A DNA stretch of 64,000 bases, taken from the NCBI RefSeq assembly GCF_038096175.1, contig NZ_CP151099.1:6922001-6986000 (forward strand), written 5' to 3'. Both the position numbers and the translations under genes were made by a program. Source of the stretch: Nostoc sp. UHCC 0302 (GTDB taxonomy: Bacteria; Cyanobacteriota; Cyanobacteriia; Cyanobacteriales; Nostocaceae). Below, piece by piece: positions 53,869-64,000 of the stretch (its first letter is position 1; the number at the start of each line of letters is the position of its first letter). The notes below the pieces were generated by a model. That model saw nothing but the letters and a program-made list of their open reading frames with translations. It was not told the DNA's origin and did no database searches.

Positions 53869-56172
53869 ATGGGGCGATTCGAGAAGCAACCAGAAAACCC
53901 ACGAGTCAGAGGCGAACTATCCAGAGCAGCAGAAAATGCGCTCTGGGCTGTAGTTGAAGATTTAGAGAATCTCCAGCAAACTGTCCTTAGAACGTGGCAA
54001 GAAGACGTAAAGCGGCTTCAGGCGGAAAAAGATCGTTTAGTTGATGACATTCAAACCCTGCAAGAAGAAAAAGAACATTTGCAACAAGTACGGCAGATTA
54101 CAGAACAGCAAGTGTTAATCCGTCAGTTGGCAGAAGTTCTGGCAAAGCATATATCTTCACAATTGCAATCGACTTTGCAGAGTGTAGCTACGCAAGCAAT
54201 AGAAGGAAACTCCTCTGAACGAGCTACGCTCAAGTCAGCTGAGGTGGGTAACAAAATAGTGGGTGAGATCAATGAAAAAGTCGAACATATGTTTGGCAGT
54301 TTGGATGACACCGTAACTATTACCTTTAACTCACTGCAACAGGAACTGAAAAATTATCAAAGTAATCTTTCCCAACAGTTGTCTCGGATGCACAGCCAAC
54401 AGCAGGAAGGGGAAGAGATTTTAGCGGAGTTCGTGACTCGGCTGCAAGGGAAACTAGAGAAAACAATAGAAGAAACTGCGCGAAAGGCAGCAACAGCAGC
54501 TTTGCCGACTGTCTTGCAGCTGACTGAGCCAGAGAAGAAGAGTTCTGCGGAGAAATCCCCGCCAGTTGGTGAAGTAGCTAAAATCGTTGTTGAGCCAATT
54601 TCTGTCATCCCGAAAGAATCGTTAGAAAGCCAAATTAAGCCAGAGTCTGCTGCTGCGCTGTTGCCAAGAAGAGAAAACGTCGCTGAGCTAATTTCTGTCA
54701 TCCCGAAAGAATCGTCAGAAAGCCAAACTAAGCCAGAGTCTGCTGCTACGCTTCCCCAGCCAAAAGAAAAAGCCTCCGAACCTATTTCTATTGTCAGTAG
54801 AGACTTTTCTCAAAACAAAACTGTATCTCCTCCTGCCGCACCGAAAACACCATCGCAAGAAGGAACACAACCACCACCAAAGGTAAACGCTGCTCAACCA
54901 ACCGAACCAATTTCTGTTGTTAGCAAAGATTTGTCAAATAGCAAACCTATATCTCCTCCTGCTACTACGCCAACTCCACAACAAGAAGGAAAATCTTTAC
55001 CCAAACGAAATACCACCGAGCCAATTTCTGTCCTTAATAGGGACTTTTCAAAGAGTAGAACTACATTAGAGCCTCCGACTGCACCAGCACCACGACAAAG
55101 AGCAACACCCTCGCGATCATCATCGCGTAGTTCCCAAGGTTTATCTGCCATTCAAACGGGTTTCTTGTTGGTTGTACTGTCAACAGTACTCATGTCCCTT
55201 TACAACGTAGCCATCAAGATAATATTCCATGAAGGTTCCCAAATTCTTGGTGTCTTAGATGTGGAACGTTTACTTCCACCGACTTTGGGGAATATTCTCT
55301 TAGTTTTGACGATCCGTTTTATGGTGGTAGTGCCACTGATGATACTTTTGGCTCCCATACTACATCCACGAGTGTGGCAAGACCTACAAAACTTAGCTGA
55401 TTCTGTTCGGGGAAATCCCACCTCGACAAATGTAACAACACAGCGAACTTTGCTGTTGTCGGTTGTGAGCGGATGCTTCTTGTTCTTGTCCCAGGTGCTA
55501 ATCTATACTGCTATCGGTCAAGTTTCGACTGGAATGGCGATCGCACTTTTCTTTGTCTATCCAATTGTTACTAGTTTACTGTCCTGGTTACTGTTTCGCG
55601 ATCGCCCTAACTTATTTGGTGCAGGTGCGATCGCCGCGATTTTCTGCGGTGAATTGTTAGTTTTAGCTGGTTCTGCCGGTACTGAGATCGCTAATACTTC
55701 ACTAGGAACCACTACAGCAATTATTTCTGGGATCGCTTTTGCTTGTTACGTCTTTTTGACGCGGATATGTGCTGATAAGCTGCATCCTGTGTCTTTTACT
55801 TTAATTAACTTCAGCACTATGTTGGTGCTAAGCTTTATCTGTTTAATGCTACCTTTACCAAGCGAGTGGAACTTGCAAGTTAACCCATCTAAAATGCTGG
55901 AACTTATTTTAAGTGCCTTTATTTTGGGTGTATTGACCCTTTCTAGCTATTTGTTTAATATTTTTGGCATTCGTAATCTAGGCGCATCACGTTCGGCAAT
56001 CATCGGTAGCAGTGTTCCAGTTTTAACCGTGATTTTTGCTGGGTTACTTATTCAAGAAAACCTGGATATTGTACAAATTATCGGAGTATTATTAGTAACT
56101 TTTGGTGCAGCTGCTTTCAGCTTTGAAAAAATGCGAAATCAGCAGGTTAAGTCATCGAGTTCTACTAATTAA
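53869..56172 (+). CDS. Coiled-coil / repeat linker / EamA (DMT) transporter fusion
   Basis: A 767-residue protein in three parts. Residues about 15-215 are a cytoplasmic coiled coil (LQEEKEHLQQVRQITEQQ and similar). Residues about 240-410 hold five imperfect repeats of the form EPISV(I/V)xxDxS followed by a Pro/Ser/Gln linker. Residues about 425-755 are ten hydrophobic helices of the EamA/DMT drug-metabolite transporter type, beginning QTGFLLVVLSTVLMSLYNVA and with GMAIALFFVYPIVTSLLSWL. Ordinary EamA proteins are about 300 residues. It is the gene before hetR, same direction. Substrate unknown. Confidence 0.82.
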   Translation: MGRFEKQPENPRVRGELSRAAENALWAVVEDLENLQQTVLRTWQEDVKRLQAEKDRLVDDIQTLQEEKEHLQQVRQITEQQVLIRQLAEVLAKHISSQLQSTLQSVATQAIEGNSSERATLKSAEVGNKIVGEINEKVEHMFGSLDDTVTITFNSLQQELKNYQSNLSQQLSRMHSQQQEGEEILAEFVTRLQGKLEKTIEETARKAATAALPTVLQLTEPEKKSSAEKSPPVGEVAKIVVEPISVIPKESLESQIKPESAAALLPRRENVAELISVIPKESSESQTKPESAATLPQPKEKASEPISIVSRDFSQNKTVSPPAAPKTPSQEGTQPPPKVNAAQPTEPISVVSKDLSNSKPISPPATTPTPQQEGKSLPKRNTTEPISVLNRDFSKSRTTLEPPTAPAPRQRATPSRSSSRSSQGLSAIQTGFLLVVLSTVLMSLYNVAIKIIFHEGSQILGVLDVERLLPPTLGNILLVLTIRFMVVVPLMILLAPILHPRVWQDLQNLADSVRGNPTSTNVTTQRTLLLSVVSGCFLFLSQVLIYTAIGQVSTGMAIALFFVYPIVTSLLSWLLFRDRPNLFGAGAIAAIFCGELLVLAGSAGTEIANTSLGTTTAIISGIAFACYVFLTRICADKLHPVSFTLINFSTMLVLSFICLMLPLPSEWNLQVNPSKMLELILSAFILGVLTLSSYLFNIFGIRNLGASRSAIIGSSVPVLTVIFAGLLIQENLDIVQIIGVLLVTFGAAAFSFEKMRNQQVKSSSSTN

Positions 56173-58316
<2,144 letters not shown>

Positions 58317-58318
58317 CA

Positions 58319-58354
58319 ATTCAAAAGTCACAAGTAGTTTTGTGACTTTTGAAT
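58319..58354 (+). terminator. Hairpin after hetR
   Basis: Arms ATTCAAAAGTCACAA and TTGTGACTTTTGAAT, 15 bp with a six-base loop, begin three bases after the hetR stop codon. There is no separate T-run, so it may protect the 3' end more than terminate. Confidence 0.7.
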
Positions 58355-58530
58355 GAATAACTATTAGTAATTTGTAGTTGAAAGACTGTAAATTACGAAC
58401 TGTTTTGATGTGATTGGCTTTTCTAGTGTGTTTTGAGCGATCGCCTCAAGCAATGTGTGCAGCGCAATCGCACCATAAATAAGGCTGATCTGTAGTAATC
58501 CTAATTGATTTGTGAAAATTGAAATCGTCA

Positions 58531-58561
58531 GATTGCCGACTTCTTCAAGAAGTCGGCAATC
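58531..58561. repeat. Perfect palindrome, GATTGCCGACTTCTT type
   Basis: Arms GATTGCCGACTTCTT and AAGAAGTCGGCAATC separated by one base. A common style of dispersed intergenic hairpin in Nostoc. It lies between convergent hetR and the Cys-repeat protein gene, followed by CTTGTTGTT. Confidence 0.75.
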
Positions 58562-58587
58562 TTGTTGTTCACTGGAAACAGTGTATT

Positions 58588-59283
58588 TTAGTTACTATTG
58601 CTAGGCTGTGATGGCACAGTAGGTTGTGTTGGCACAGCAGGTTGCGTTGGTACGCTAGGTTGTGTCGGCACAATAGGCTGTGTCGGAACTGGGATAGTAT
58701 CATAAGTAGGATTGAATCCCCCAGGTTGTCCAGTTGGCGGTGTTGGCGAAGAAGAAATGCCGCTAACTCTGTCACTAGCATCAATACAAGTATCCAAAGC
58801 TACAGCAGGGGCTAATTCAATTTCACTTCGCAAGCCAACCACACATCGAGCAAAGGTCACAGGTAACAAACTACGACCACAATAAGTTAAAACTGCTGGG
58901 TTAATTGCCTCTTCAGTATTCCGGCTAATACCAACCACACAAGAAGCTAAATCCTTGGGATTGCGGGACTGGCTACAAGAAGACAATGCATCTGCACCAC
59001 TAATTTTTGTACGATCCTTAATGTAAACCACGCATGAAGCCAAGTCTCTTGGACGTATTGCCGTTGCACAACCCTGCGCTGCATATTCTGACGTTACGCC
59101 TGCTTTGAGGAGTTGAGCAGCACAGACACGGTAATCGTTGCTGTATGAAAGGCTGAGAGCCATACTAGGTAAACTGATTGTCAACGAGCCAGCTACAGCC
59201 ACAACTGGCGCTATAAACATTTTTGAGGCAGAACTGCCTTGTTTATTTCTACCTTTGCTAACCACTTTTTTGCTCCGGAACAT
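58588..59283 (-). CDS. Exported Cys-repeat protein with Pro-Thr-Gln tail
   Basis: A 231-residue protein. A basic N-region (FRSKKVVSKGRNKQG) precedes the hydrophobic segment IAPVVAVAGSLTISLPSMAL, a signal peptide. The mature part has four repeats of about 35 residues with regularly placed Cys: VCAAQLLKAG...GCATAIRPRDLASCVV, ...SSCSQSRNPKDLASCVV, ...TYCGRSLLPVTFARCVV, ...DTCIDAS. The tail repeats VPTQP five times. I start at ATG 59283. Family unknown to me; probably cell-wall or periplasmic. It is convergent with hetR. Confidence 0.75.
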   Translation of the reverse strand: MFRSKKVVSKGRNKQGSSASKMFIAPVVAVAGSLTISLPSMALSLSYSNDYRVCAAQLLKAGVTSEYAAQGCATAIRPRDLASCVVYIKDRTKISGADALSSCSQSRNPKDLASCVVGISRNTEEAINPAVLTYCGRSLLPVTFARCVVGLRSEIELAPAVALDTCIDASDRVSGISSSPTPPTGQPGGFNPTYDTIPVPTQPIVPTQPSVPTQPAVPTQPTVPSQPSNSN

Positions 59284-59654
59284 TGCCGTTCTCCAAACAC
59301 CCAAGGTTATGCTAACTTAAATACGCTGTAAATCCTCTGTAATCAGAGAATTTGGACGGTAGCATCAAATCAATCCCAGTAGCCACTGCCGCTTTGCAGA
59401 ACTCAAAATCATTGAAGTTTAGTCAGCCTATTCTCTACCTTGTCTCTTTGCCTAGTAATATCTTTGAAAGCAACTCGGGATGAGGAAGAGAATAATAATT
59501 TTTATTGCTGCTACTAAGCCCACAAACTTGCTTTGACAGACTACTAGCATAAAGCTCTAATGATAAAATTGAGAATTTATGGAAATTATGATTTACTCCT
59601 ATTTATAATGGAATGTCTGGGTAAAGTTTAAACAGGATTAGATTAAGGAAACTC
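59284..59654. other. Intergenic region upstream of rpsD
   Basis: About 370 bases between divergent genes, AT-rich towards rpsD. No repeat or known leader is recognised; an S4 autoregulatory structure cannot be judged by eye. Confidence 0.4.
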
Positions 59655-60263
59655 ATGTCCCGATATCGAGGGCCACGCCTCAGAATTGTACGTCGCTTGG
59701 GCGACCTGCCAGGATTAACTCGTAAAAGTGCTAGACGCGCTTATCCGCCAGGGCAGCATGGTCAGAACCGCAAGAAGCGCTCTGAGTACGCTATCCGTTT
59801 AGAGGAAAAGCAAAAGCTCCGCTTCAACTATGGTTTGACAGAAAAGCAACTGCTCCGCTATGTACGGAAAGCCAGACGTGTTACTGGTTCTACCGGACAA
59901 GTGCTGCTGCAATTGCTAGAAATGCGCTTGGATAATACCGTTTTTCGTTTGGGTATAGCTCCGACTATCCCAGCAGCTCGTCAGTTGGTGAATCACGGTC
60001 ACGTCAATGTTAACGGTCGTGTAGTTAATATTGCTAGCTACCAAACCCGTCCCGGTGATGTAATTTCTGTTAGGGATCGGGAACAATCCCGGAAGTTGGT
60101 GGAAACTAACTTGCAGTATCCCGGTTTAGCAAACCTCCCTAGCCATTTGGAGTTTGACAAAAATAAGTTAACTGGGAAAGTTAACAGCGTTATTGAACGC
60201 GAATGGGTGGCACTACAAGTTAATGAACTCCTTGTGGTGGAATACTACTCACGGCAAGCGTAA
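59655..60263 (+). CDS. rpsD: Ribosomal protein S4
   Basis: A 202-residue primary 16S rRNA-binding protein. [20 protein letters not shown] is the cyanobacterial/plastid-type start. The S4 RNA-binding domain is at about 92-155 ([40 protein letters not shown]). It stands alone, not in the alpha operon, as usual in cyanobacteria. Confidence 0.98.
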   Translation: MSRYRGPRLRIVRRLGDLPGLTRKSARRAYPPGQHGQNRKKRSEYAIRLEEKQKLRFNYGLTEKQLLRYVRKARRVTGSTGQVLLQLLEMRLDNTVFRLGIAPTIPAARQLVNHGHVNVNGRVVNIASYQTRPGDVISVRDREQSRKLVETNLQYPGLANLPSHLEFDKNKLTGKVNSVIEREWVALQVNELLVVEYYSRQA

Positions 60264-60330
60264 GAGAGTGCTGAGTGCTGAGTACCGAGTGCTGAGTTTT
60301 TATGACTCAGAACTCAGGACTCATTACTCA
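60264..60330. repeat. Heptamer repeats (GAGTGCT / CAGGACT)
   Basis: GAGTGCTGAGTGCTGAGTAC-type units followed by the complementary ACTCAGAACTCAGGACTCAT run. It can form a hairpin between the convergent rpsD and moaA ends. Confidence 0.7.
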
Positions 60331-60338
60331 GGACTGTC

Positions 60339-61325
60339 TTATCCACCAATTTGTGACATAGTGCGGGTGTATGTACCCGTAATCCCAGAATCACGCTGTT
60401 TGTAGTTAATTTCTGGCTTGATTGCCAGTAACTTCCTGACCTGCGTTTGTAATTGAGCGGTGCTGACACCGGAACGCAAAGCAGTTTTTAAGTCTATTTG
60501 ACCAGTTTCATTCAATAAACAGGGACGCAGCCACCCATCAGCACTAAGGCGCATCCGGTTACAACGATCGCAAAAACACTCCGACATCTGACTGATAAAT
60601 CCTAGTGTTCCCAAGGCTCCTGGAATCCGAAACACATCAGCGGGGCCTGCACCACGAACTTGTGATTCTGTCAAGCCCCAACATTCACGGATGCGTTGTC
60701 GCAACTCGGCGGAAGTTACCCAACCGCGATCGCCAAACAAATGCCAATTGCCAATGGGCATAAACTCAATAAATCTAACGTGCCACTGTTTGTCAATAGT
60801 TAGGGCAGCTAAATCTAGAACTTCGTGGTCGTTGATCCCAGGAATCACCACTACATTCAGCTTCAGCGGGTCAAATCCAACGTTATAGGCAGCTTGAATT
60901 CCATGCCAAACTTGTTGCCAACGGGAACGACCATGATTACCGATAATTTGATCAAAAGTGTCGGGATCGAGAGAGTCTAGACTAATATTAATTCGGCGTA
61001 GACCAGCATCGTAGAGATTTTGCGCCATTGGGGCTAGTAAAAACCCATTGGTTGTCATTGAAAGGTCTTCAATTTGGGGGAGAGATGCGATCGCTCTTAC
61101 TAAGTCCGTCACACGGAGACGTAGCAGAGGTTCCCCACCAGTCAAACGAAACCGAGTAAAGCCTAAAGGGATAAACACCTCTTGAATCAGAGTTAGCAGT
61201 TCCGCATCAGTTAACAACTGCTGCTTGAGGATATAGTCTAATTCTGCTCCCTCTGGCATACAGTATTGACAACGGAAATTGCAGCGATCAATTAAGCTAA
61301 TTCTGAGGTAGTCTAACTGGTTCAT
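60339..61325 (-). CDS. moaA: MoaA, GTP 3',8-cyclase
   Basis: A radical SAM enzyme for the first step of molybdenum cofactor synthesis. The N-terminal cluster motif is [13 protein letters not shown], the C-terminal cluster is [20 protein letters not shown], and the protein ends in the GG needed for activity (MSQIGG). LTGGEPLLR is also present. At 328 residues it has the normal size. With moeA at 11.7 kb it indicates Moco enzymes such as nitrate reductase elsewhere. No Moco riboswitch is seen upstream. Confidence 0.96.
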   Translation of the reverse strand: MNQLDYLRISLIDRCNFRCQYCMPEGAELDYILKQQLLTDAELLTLIQEVFIPLGFTRFRLTGGEPLLRLRVTDLVRAIASLPQIEDLSMTTNGFLLAPMAQNLYDAGLRRINISLDSLDPDTFDQIIGNHGRSRWQQVWHGIQAAYNVGFDPLKLNVVVIPGINDHEVLDLAALTIDKQWHVRFIEFMPIGNWHLFGDRGWVTSAELRQRIRECWGLTESQVRGAGPADVFRIPGALGTLGFISQMSECFCDRCNRMRLSADGWLRPCLLNETGQIDLKTALRSGVSTAQLQTQVRKLLAIKPEINYKQRDSGITGTYTRTMSQIGG

Positions 61326-62042
61326 CGTTTTATTTTTATTGTCTGTGATTAGTTACAGACCTTACCAGGGTGGTTTACCCCTACTTGTAGGTGTAGGAGA
61401 GCCAGTGCGTTGCGGTAAATCAGCGCTGCGTTCGTGGAGAGTCTCAAAGAGAAGAGAAGTTTGAGCAAAGTCTTCTGAGAACTCTGAGCGGAGGAAGCCT
61501 CAGATCAGGGTTCGATGTCGGCTCCAAACTTCAGGGAGAGTTTCCCAGAAAAGGCGGCTGTGTTTGCCTTTGTCGCCAAAGGGGATTTACCTGCTTTGTT
61601 CGCTCTTAGCGTTCCCGCTTTCTTAGCAACTGGCGTATGCCAATGTGTAAAGGTCTAGCTGTATAGGTGTAGGAGGAAGAGATTTTCATTCCTGCTTTGT
61701 GGGTTATAACTTGTGACTGACTAGCTTAAGAATTGATTCCTTGTAACTGACTGTCTGGAAAATGGCTGTAAGAGTGTAGAGGGGAGAGATTTACATTCCC
61801 TCCTGTCTCCAAAGCTACATACTACCTGTAAGAAAGCTCATAGGAAATGATTCATCGCAGAATATAAATAAGGCCATAAGGAGAGATTTACATTCCCTCG
61901 TTGTGGGCTATTGCTCGTGACTGACTAGCTTAAAAATGGATGTAAGGGCTAAGGACTAGCCTCTAGCCCCTATTTTCAACTGAAGTTTAAGGGAGTAGAG
62001 GCAGGGATAGAGGCGCACCGCTGTGCGTCTGATTATCCGTTT
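61326..62042. repeat. Non-coding region with three related repeat units
   Basis: No gene. GGAGAGATTTACATTCCCTC occurs exactly at 61783-61802 and 61880-61899, with a diverged copy at 61676-61694. GTGACTGACTAGCTTAA occurs exactly at 61713-61729 and 61917-61933, about 20 bases after the first and third units. Upstream are fragments of other dispersed repeats (GAGCCAGTGCGTTGCGG, about 61395). A fold-back with GAGGCGCAC/GTGCGTC is at 62009-62028. Confidence 0.65.
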
Positions 62043-62978
62043 CTACTGATTTCGTCGCAACCACTCATCCAAGCGAGATATTTCTACTGCGCGGTTCAAC
62101 ACCAATCCATTAACTTTATTCCAGCCAGAGTGAAGGGCGACAATATAATACTTGCCGTCAATGTTAGTGATAATTGCTCCTCCAGATGCACCGCCAGTAG
62201 TATCGCAGTTGTGGTAAAATAAGTTATCCCTCTGGCGAAGGATGCTGCAACCTAAATGAACACCAGCAGTCATGCTTTCACCGGCGGTCAGGGCTTCGTA
62301 TCCTTTTTTCTTAGGATTAGGGAAATCACCAGAGTAGCCTACTAAAGCAAATTTTTTTGTATCTCCAATTAGAGTAGAAGCTGGGAAAGATTTCCAGCCT
62401 AAATATCCGTATTTCCTACCGAGGGGCTTGTCTAGTTTCAAAACAGCCCAGTCGTCTACGAAATCCTCTAAATTTCCCCGTTTGAAGTCTGTGCCGTAAT
62501 AAACACTGGTTGCATAAGCCACATCCTTTTGATCCCGGACGATACCGTTAATTAAGTTCGGTAAAAATGCGATCGCTTTACTCACCTTTCCGGTTTCTGG
62601 ATTAATTACACAATGAGCATTGGTTAAAACAACGTCTTCAGCAATTAACGTTCCCGTGCAACTATAACTCCCATCATCACCTGTTCCCTCAATTTTTCCA
62701 ACTGCTGACCAAGGGTATTTTCGGCTAGTCATGGGAATGCGATCGTCTGAGCCAATAATTGCCCGCCGATTTCCAGGAGGTTCTTTATCTTCAGGCTGAT
62801 TAAGCACTGAAGGTTCTCCCTTGGTTTGCAACTTAAATACTGCTGGATTTTGAACTTTAGTAAAGCTTGGTTTGGCTGGTTGAGATTGTGTTTGCGCTGA
62901 AACTGATGCCCAAATACTCAAAGTCACGGCACTAATTGTTGCTACACAGGTAAAAATAAATTGTTTAGATTTCAACAT
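62043..62978 (-). CDS. Exported trypsin-like serine protease
   Basis: A 311-residue S1/V8-type protease with a signal peptide (FIFTCVATISAVTLSIWASV, cleaved near SAQ). A pro-region precedes the mature start near RRAIIGSDDR. Catalytic residues are H122 (VVLTNAHCVI), D176 (FVDDWAVLKLD) and S265 (TTGGASGGAII). The Glu-specific V8-like type is possible. It follows the CHAT gene on the same strand, 125 bases away, with a heptamer repeat between. Likely periplasmic or secreted. Confidence 0.9.
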   Translation of the reverse strand: MLKSKQFIFTCVATISAVTLSIWASVSAQTQSQPAKPSFTKVQNPAVFKLQTKGEPSVLNQPEDKEPPGNRRAIIGSDDRIPMTSRKYPWSAVGKIEGTGDDGSYSCTGTLIAEDVVLTNAHCVINPETGKVSKAIAFLPNLINGIVRDQKDVAYATSVYYGTDFKRGNLEDFVDDWAVLKLDKPLGRKYGYLGWKSFPASTLIGDTKKFALVGYSGDFPNPKKKGYEALTAGESMTAGVHLGCSILRQRDNLFYHNCDTTGGASGGAIITNIDGKYYIVALHSGWNKVNGLVLNRAVEISRLDEWLRRNQ

Positions 62979-63004
62979 ACTTTTTATTAAAAATCACTGT
63001 TTTT

Positions 63005-63072
63005 GTATGGAATCGGGGACAGTTGAGAGTTGACAGTTGAGAGTTGACAGCGGGCAGTTGACAGTGGACAAG
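63005..63072. repeat. Heptamer repeats (GTTGACA / GTTGAGA)
   Basis: GACAGTTGAGAGTTGACAGT-type units repeat five to six times between the CHAT gene and the protease gene. Confidence 0.7.
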
Positions 63073-63103
63073 GGGGACAAGGTAAGAAAAGATAACCAAT
63101 GCC

Positions 63104-64000
63104 TTATTCTCGCCATTCGCCAAGTAAGGTAAAGCCTGCCCAAGAGTAAGGATTTCGCCACTGCTCCTGTTGCCATAATTTGAGCTGTGCAGCTCTCAAG
63201 GCGGCAGATGGGGACTTATTTTGCTGTAACATTTCGCTGTAAAATTTTCGCATTAATAGGGATGTCGCCTCGTCGTCAACGCTCCATAAAGACACTACAA
63301 CCCTCGCTGCGCCTCCATACATTAGCCCTCTTGTCAACCCTACTAATCCTTCTCCCTTCACTTCCTGCCCTAATCCAGTTTCACAGGCACTTAGCACCAC
63401 TAATTCTGTTGGTAAATTAAGGTTGAAGATTTCATTCAACCGCAGAAAGCCTCTTTGGGGCTTGCCTTGTTTATCAACTAGAGATAGTACTATGCCTGAT
63501 AATTCTGGGTCATTGCTGTCTAGAAAGCCGTGAGTGGCAAAATGCAGCATTCGGTATTGGCTAAGTTGTTTGCTGGTTGCCCAGTTGTAGTTAGCATCAA
63601 AATCCAAAGCTTGCAGCTTATCTGACGACGATACTAGTTTGAGAATCTCCTGTGCCTCAGTGCGAGTGTCTTTGAGCCTTTCAATCTGGCTGCGGTTAAC
63701 ACTTCTTACTGACTGCTGGAGGGCTGACTGTTGTAGTTGAATATCAGGGTTATTAGGGGTATTTGGGGATTTGCCAGTGACGCGCTCATCTTCAGCACTG
63801 TATACCGGATCTGCAAGGATGGCTAGAGTTTTCGGTGCTTTGGTGCGTCCTTTGAGTTCTTTGCGGAGAATGGCAATCGTAGAGGCGGAAGGCAGACTAA
63901 TAATTTCATGGTTGACAACCAATGGCTGATAGACCTCTCCCCCAACCCCTCCCCTAGTAGGGGAGGGGAGTTGAACTTGCTCCCCCTTCCCTACCAGGGA
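63104..64000 (-). CDS. CHAT-domain protein (5' truncated by window edge)
   Basis: The C-terminal part of a CHAT protein, a caspase-like peptidase fold. The catalytic pair is present: His in LHFATHGFLDSNDPELSGIV and Cys in LVVLSACETGLG. VKGEGLVGLTRGLMYGGAAR and NPYSWAGFTLLGEW complete the domain. In cyanobacteria such domains usually follow TPR repeats, which would lie off the edge. The frame remains open to base 64000; residues before YQPLVVNHEIISLPSASTIA (QLPSPTRGGVGGEV) come from a palindromic repeat that runs off the window. A frame starting at 63922 is therefore not the true start. Confidence 0.88.
   Translation of the reverse strand, partial: SLVGKGEQVQLPSPTRGGVGGEVYQPLVVNHEIISLPSASTIAILRKELKGRTKAPKTLAILADPVYSAEDERVTGKSPNTPNNPDIQLQQSALQQSVRSVNRSQIERLKDTRTEAQEILKLVSSSDKLQALDFDANYNWATSKQLSQYRMLHFATHGFLDSNDPELSGIVLSLVDKQGKPQRGFLRLNEIFNLNLPTELVVLSACETGLGQEVKGEGLVGLTRGLMYGGAARVVVSLWSVDDEATSLLMRKFYSEMLQQNKSPSAALRAAQLKLWQQEQWRNPYSWAGFTLLGEWRE
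63934..64000. repeat. CCCCTCCCCTAGTAGGGGAGGGG-type repeat inside the CHAT gene
   Basis: Palindromic segment CTCCCCTAGTAGGGGAG near 63951-63968, followed by a second related palindrome (CCCTTCCCTACCAGGGA) at the edge. This repeat is normally intergenic in Nostoc-type genomes; here the minus-strand frame passes through it. Confidence 0.7.

Noticed and set aside
59275-59280. TCCGGA at the start of the Cys-repeat gene as a DIF element
   Set aside because: It lies inside codons 2-4 of that gene and is not at promoter distance from any start in the neighbourhood.
61500-61530. tRNA-like GGTTCGATGTCGG in the moaA-protease gap
   Set aside because: No acceptor, anticodon or D stems can be drawn around it.

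Overview
The window comes from a filamentous, heterocyst-forming cyanobacterium (Nostocales). The evidence is a full-length HetR (57417-58316), an exported RGSGR-containing PatX-type peptide precursor 9 kb away (48359-48580), carboxysome (CcmM/N/O), phycobilisome (ApcF), PetG, cytochrome cM, CP12 and Ycf54 genes, very frequent GCGATCGC (HIP1) octamers, and the heptamer tandem repeats typical of Nostoc-like genomes. There are no rRNA or tRNA genes and no CRISPR array that I can see. No prophage is apparent.

Layout. 0-4 kb: the 3' end of a carboxysome operon (ccmM fragment, ccmN, ccmO) followed by a CmpR/RbcR-type LysR regulator. 4-11.5 kb: a MuiA-like protein, a Tat-exported PhoX-like phosphatase, mnmE with GNAT and SDR genes in a probable operon, and a decayed animal-type heme peroxidase. 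11.6-21.7 kb: moeA carrying an in-frame palindromic repeat, an RDD protein, rpmG-rpsR-RNase II family, a B12-binding radical SAM protein, ycf54 and pdxJ. 22-34.4 kb: an intact and a nonsense-mutated Uma2 gene, a HicB-like remnant, ABC-2 permease, DedA, an ABC exporter with a PPIase, cytM/petG, rsmD, hisH and a few unassigned proteins. 34.8-47.8 kb: two indistinguishable IS630-type insertion sequences, same orientation, bracket a segment with a sesquiterpene synthase-CYP110 pair, cp12, tlyA, apcF, glnA and gifA. 48-58.3 kb: patX, an FAD oxidoreductase, a zinc alcohol dehydrogenase, a PiT phosphate transporter, a coiled-coil/EamA fusion transporter and hetR behind a 1.2-kb leader. 58.5-64 kb: a Cys-repeat exported protein, rpsD, moaA, a trypsin-like protease and a CHAT-domain protein cut by the right edge.

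How it works together. The nitrogen-control and heterocyst-patterning genes lie within 15 kb: glnA with an NtcA-type promoter, gifA (glutamine synthetase inactivating factor) convergent with it and carrying an exact GTA-N8-TAC site, patX with a TCCGGA (DIF-type) element at promoter distance, and hetR, whose RGSGR-binding residues (R250, E253, E254, D256, D270) are all present. A second theme is small repeats entering genes without breaking the frame (moeA, the CHAT gene, perhaps the PiT gene), alongside several genes decaying in place.
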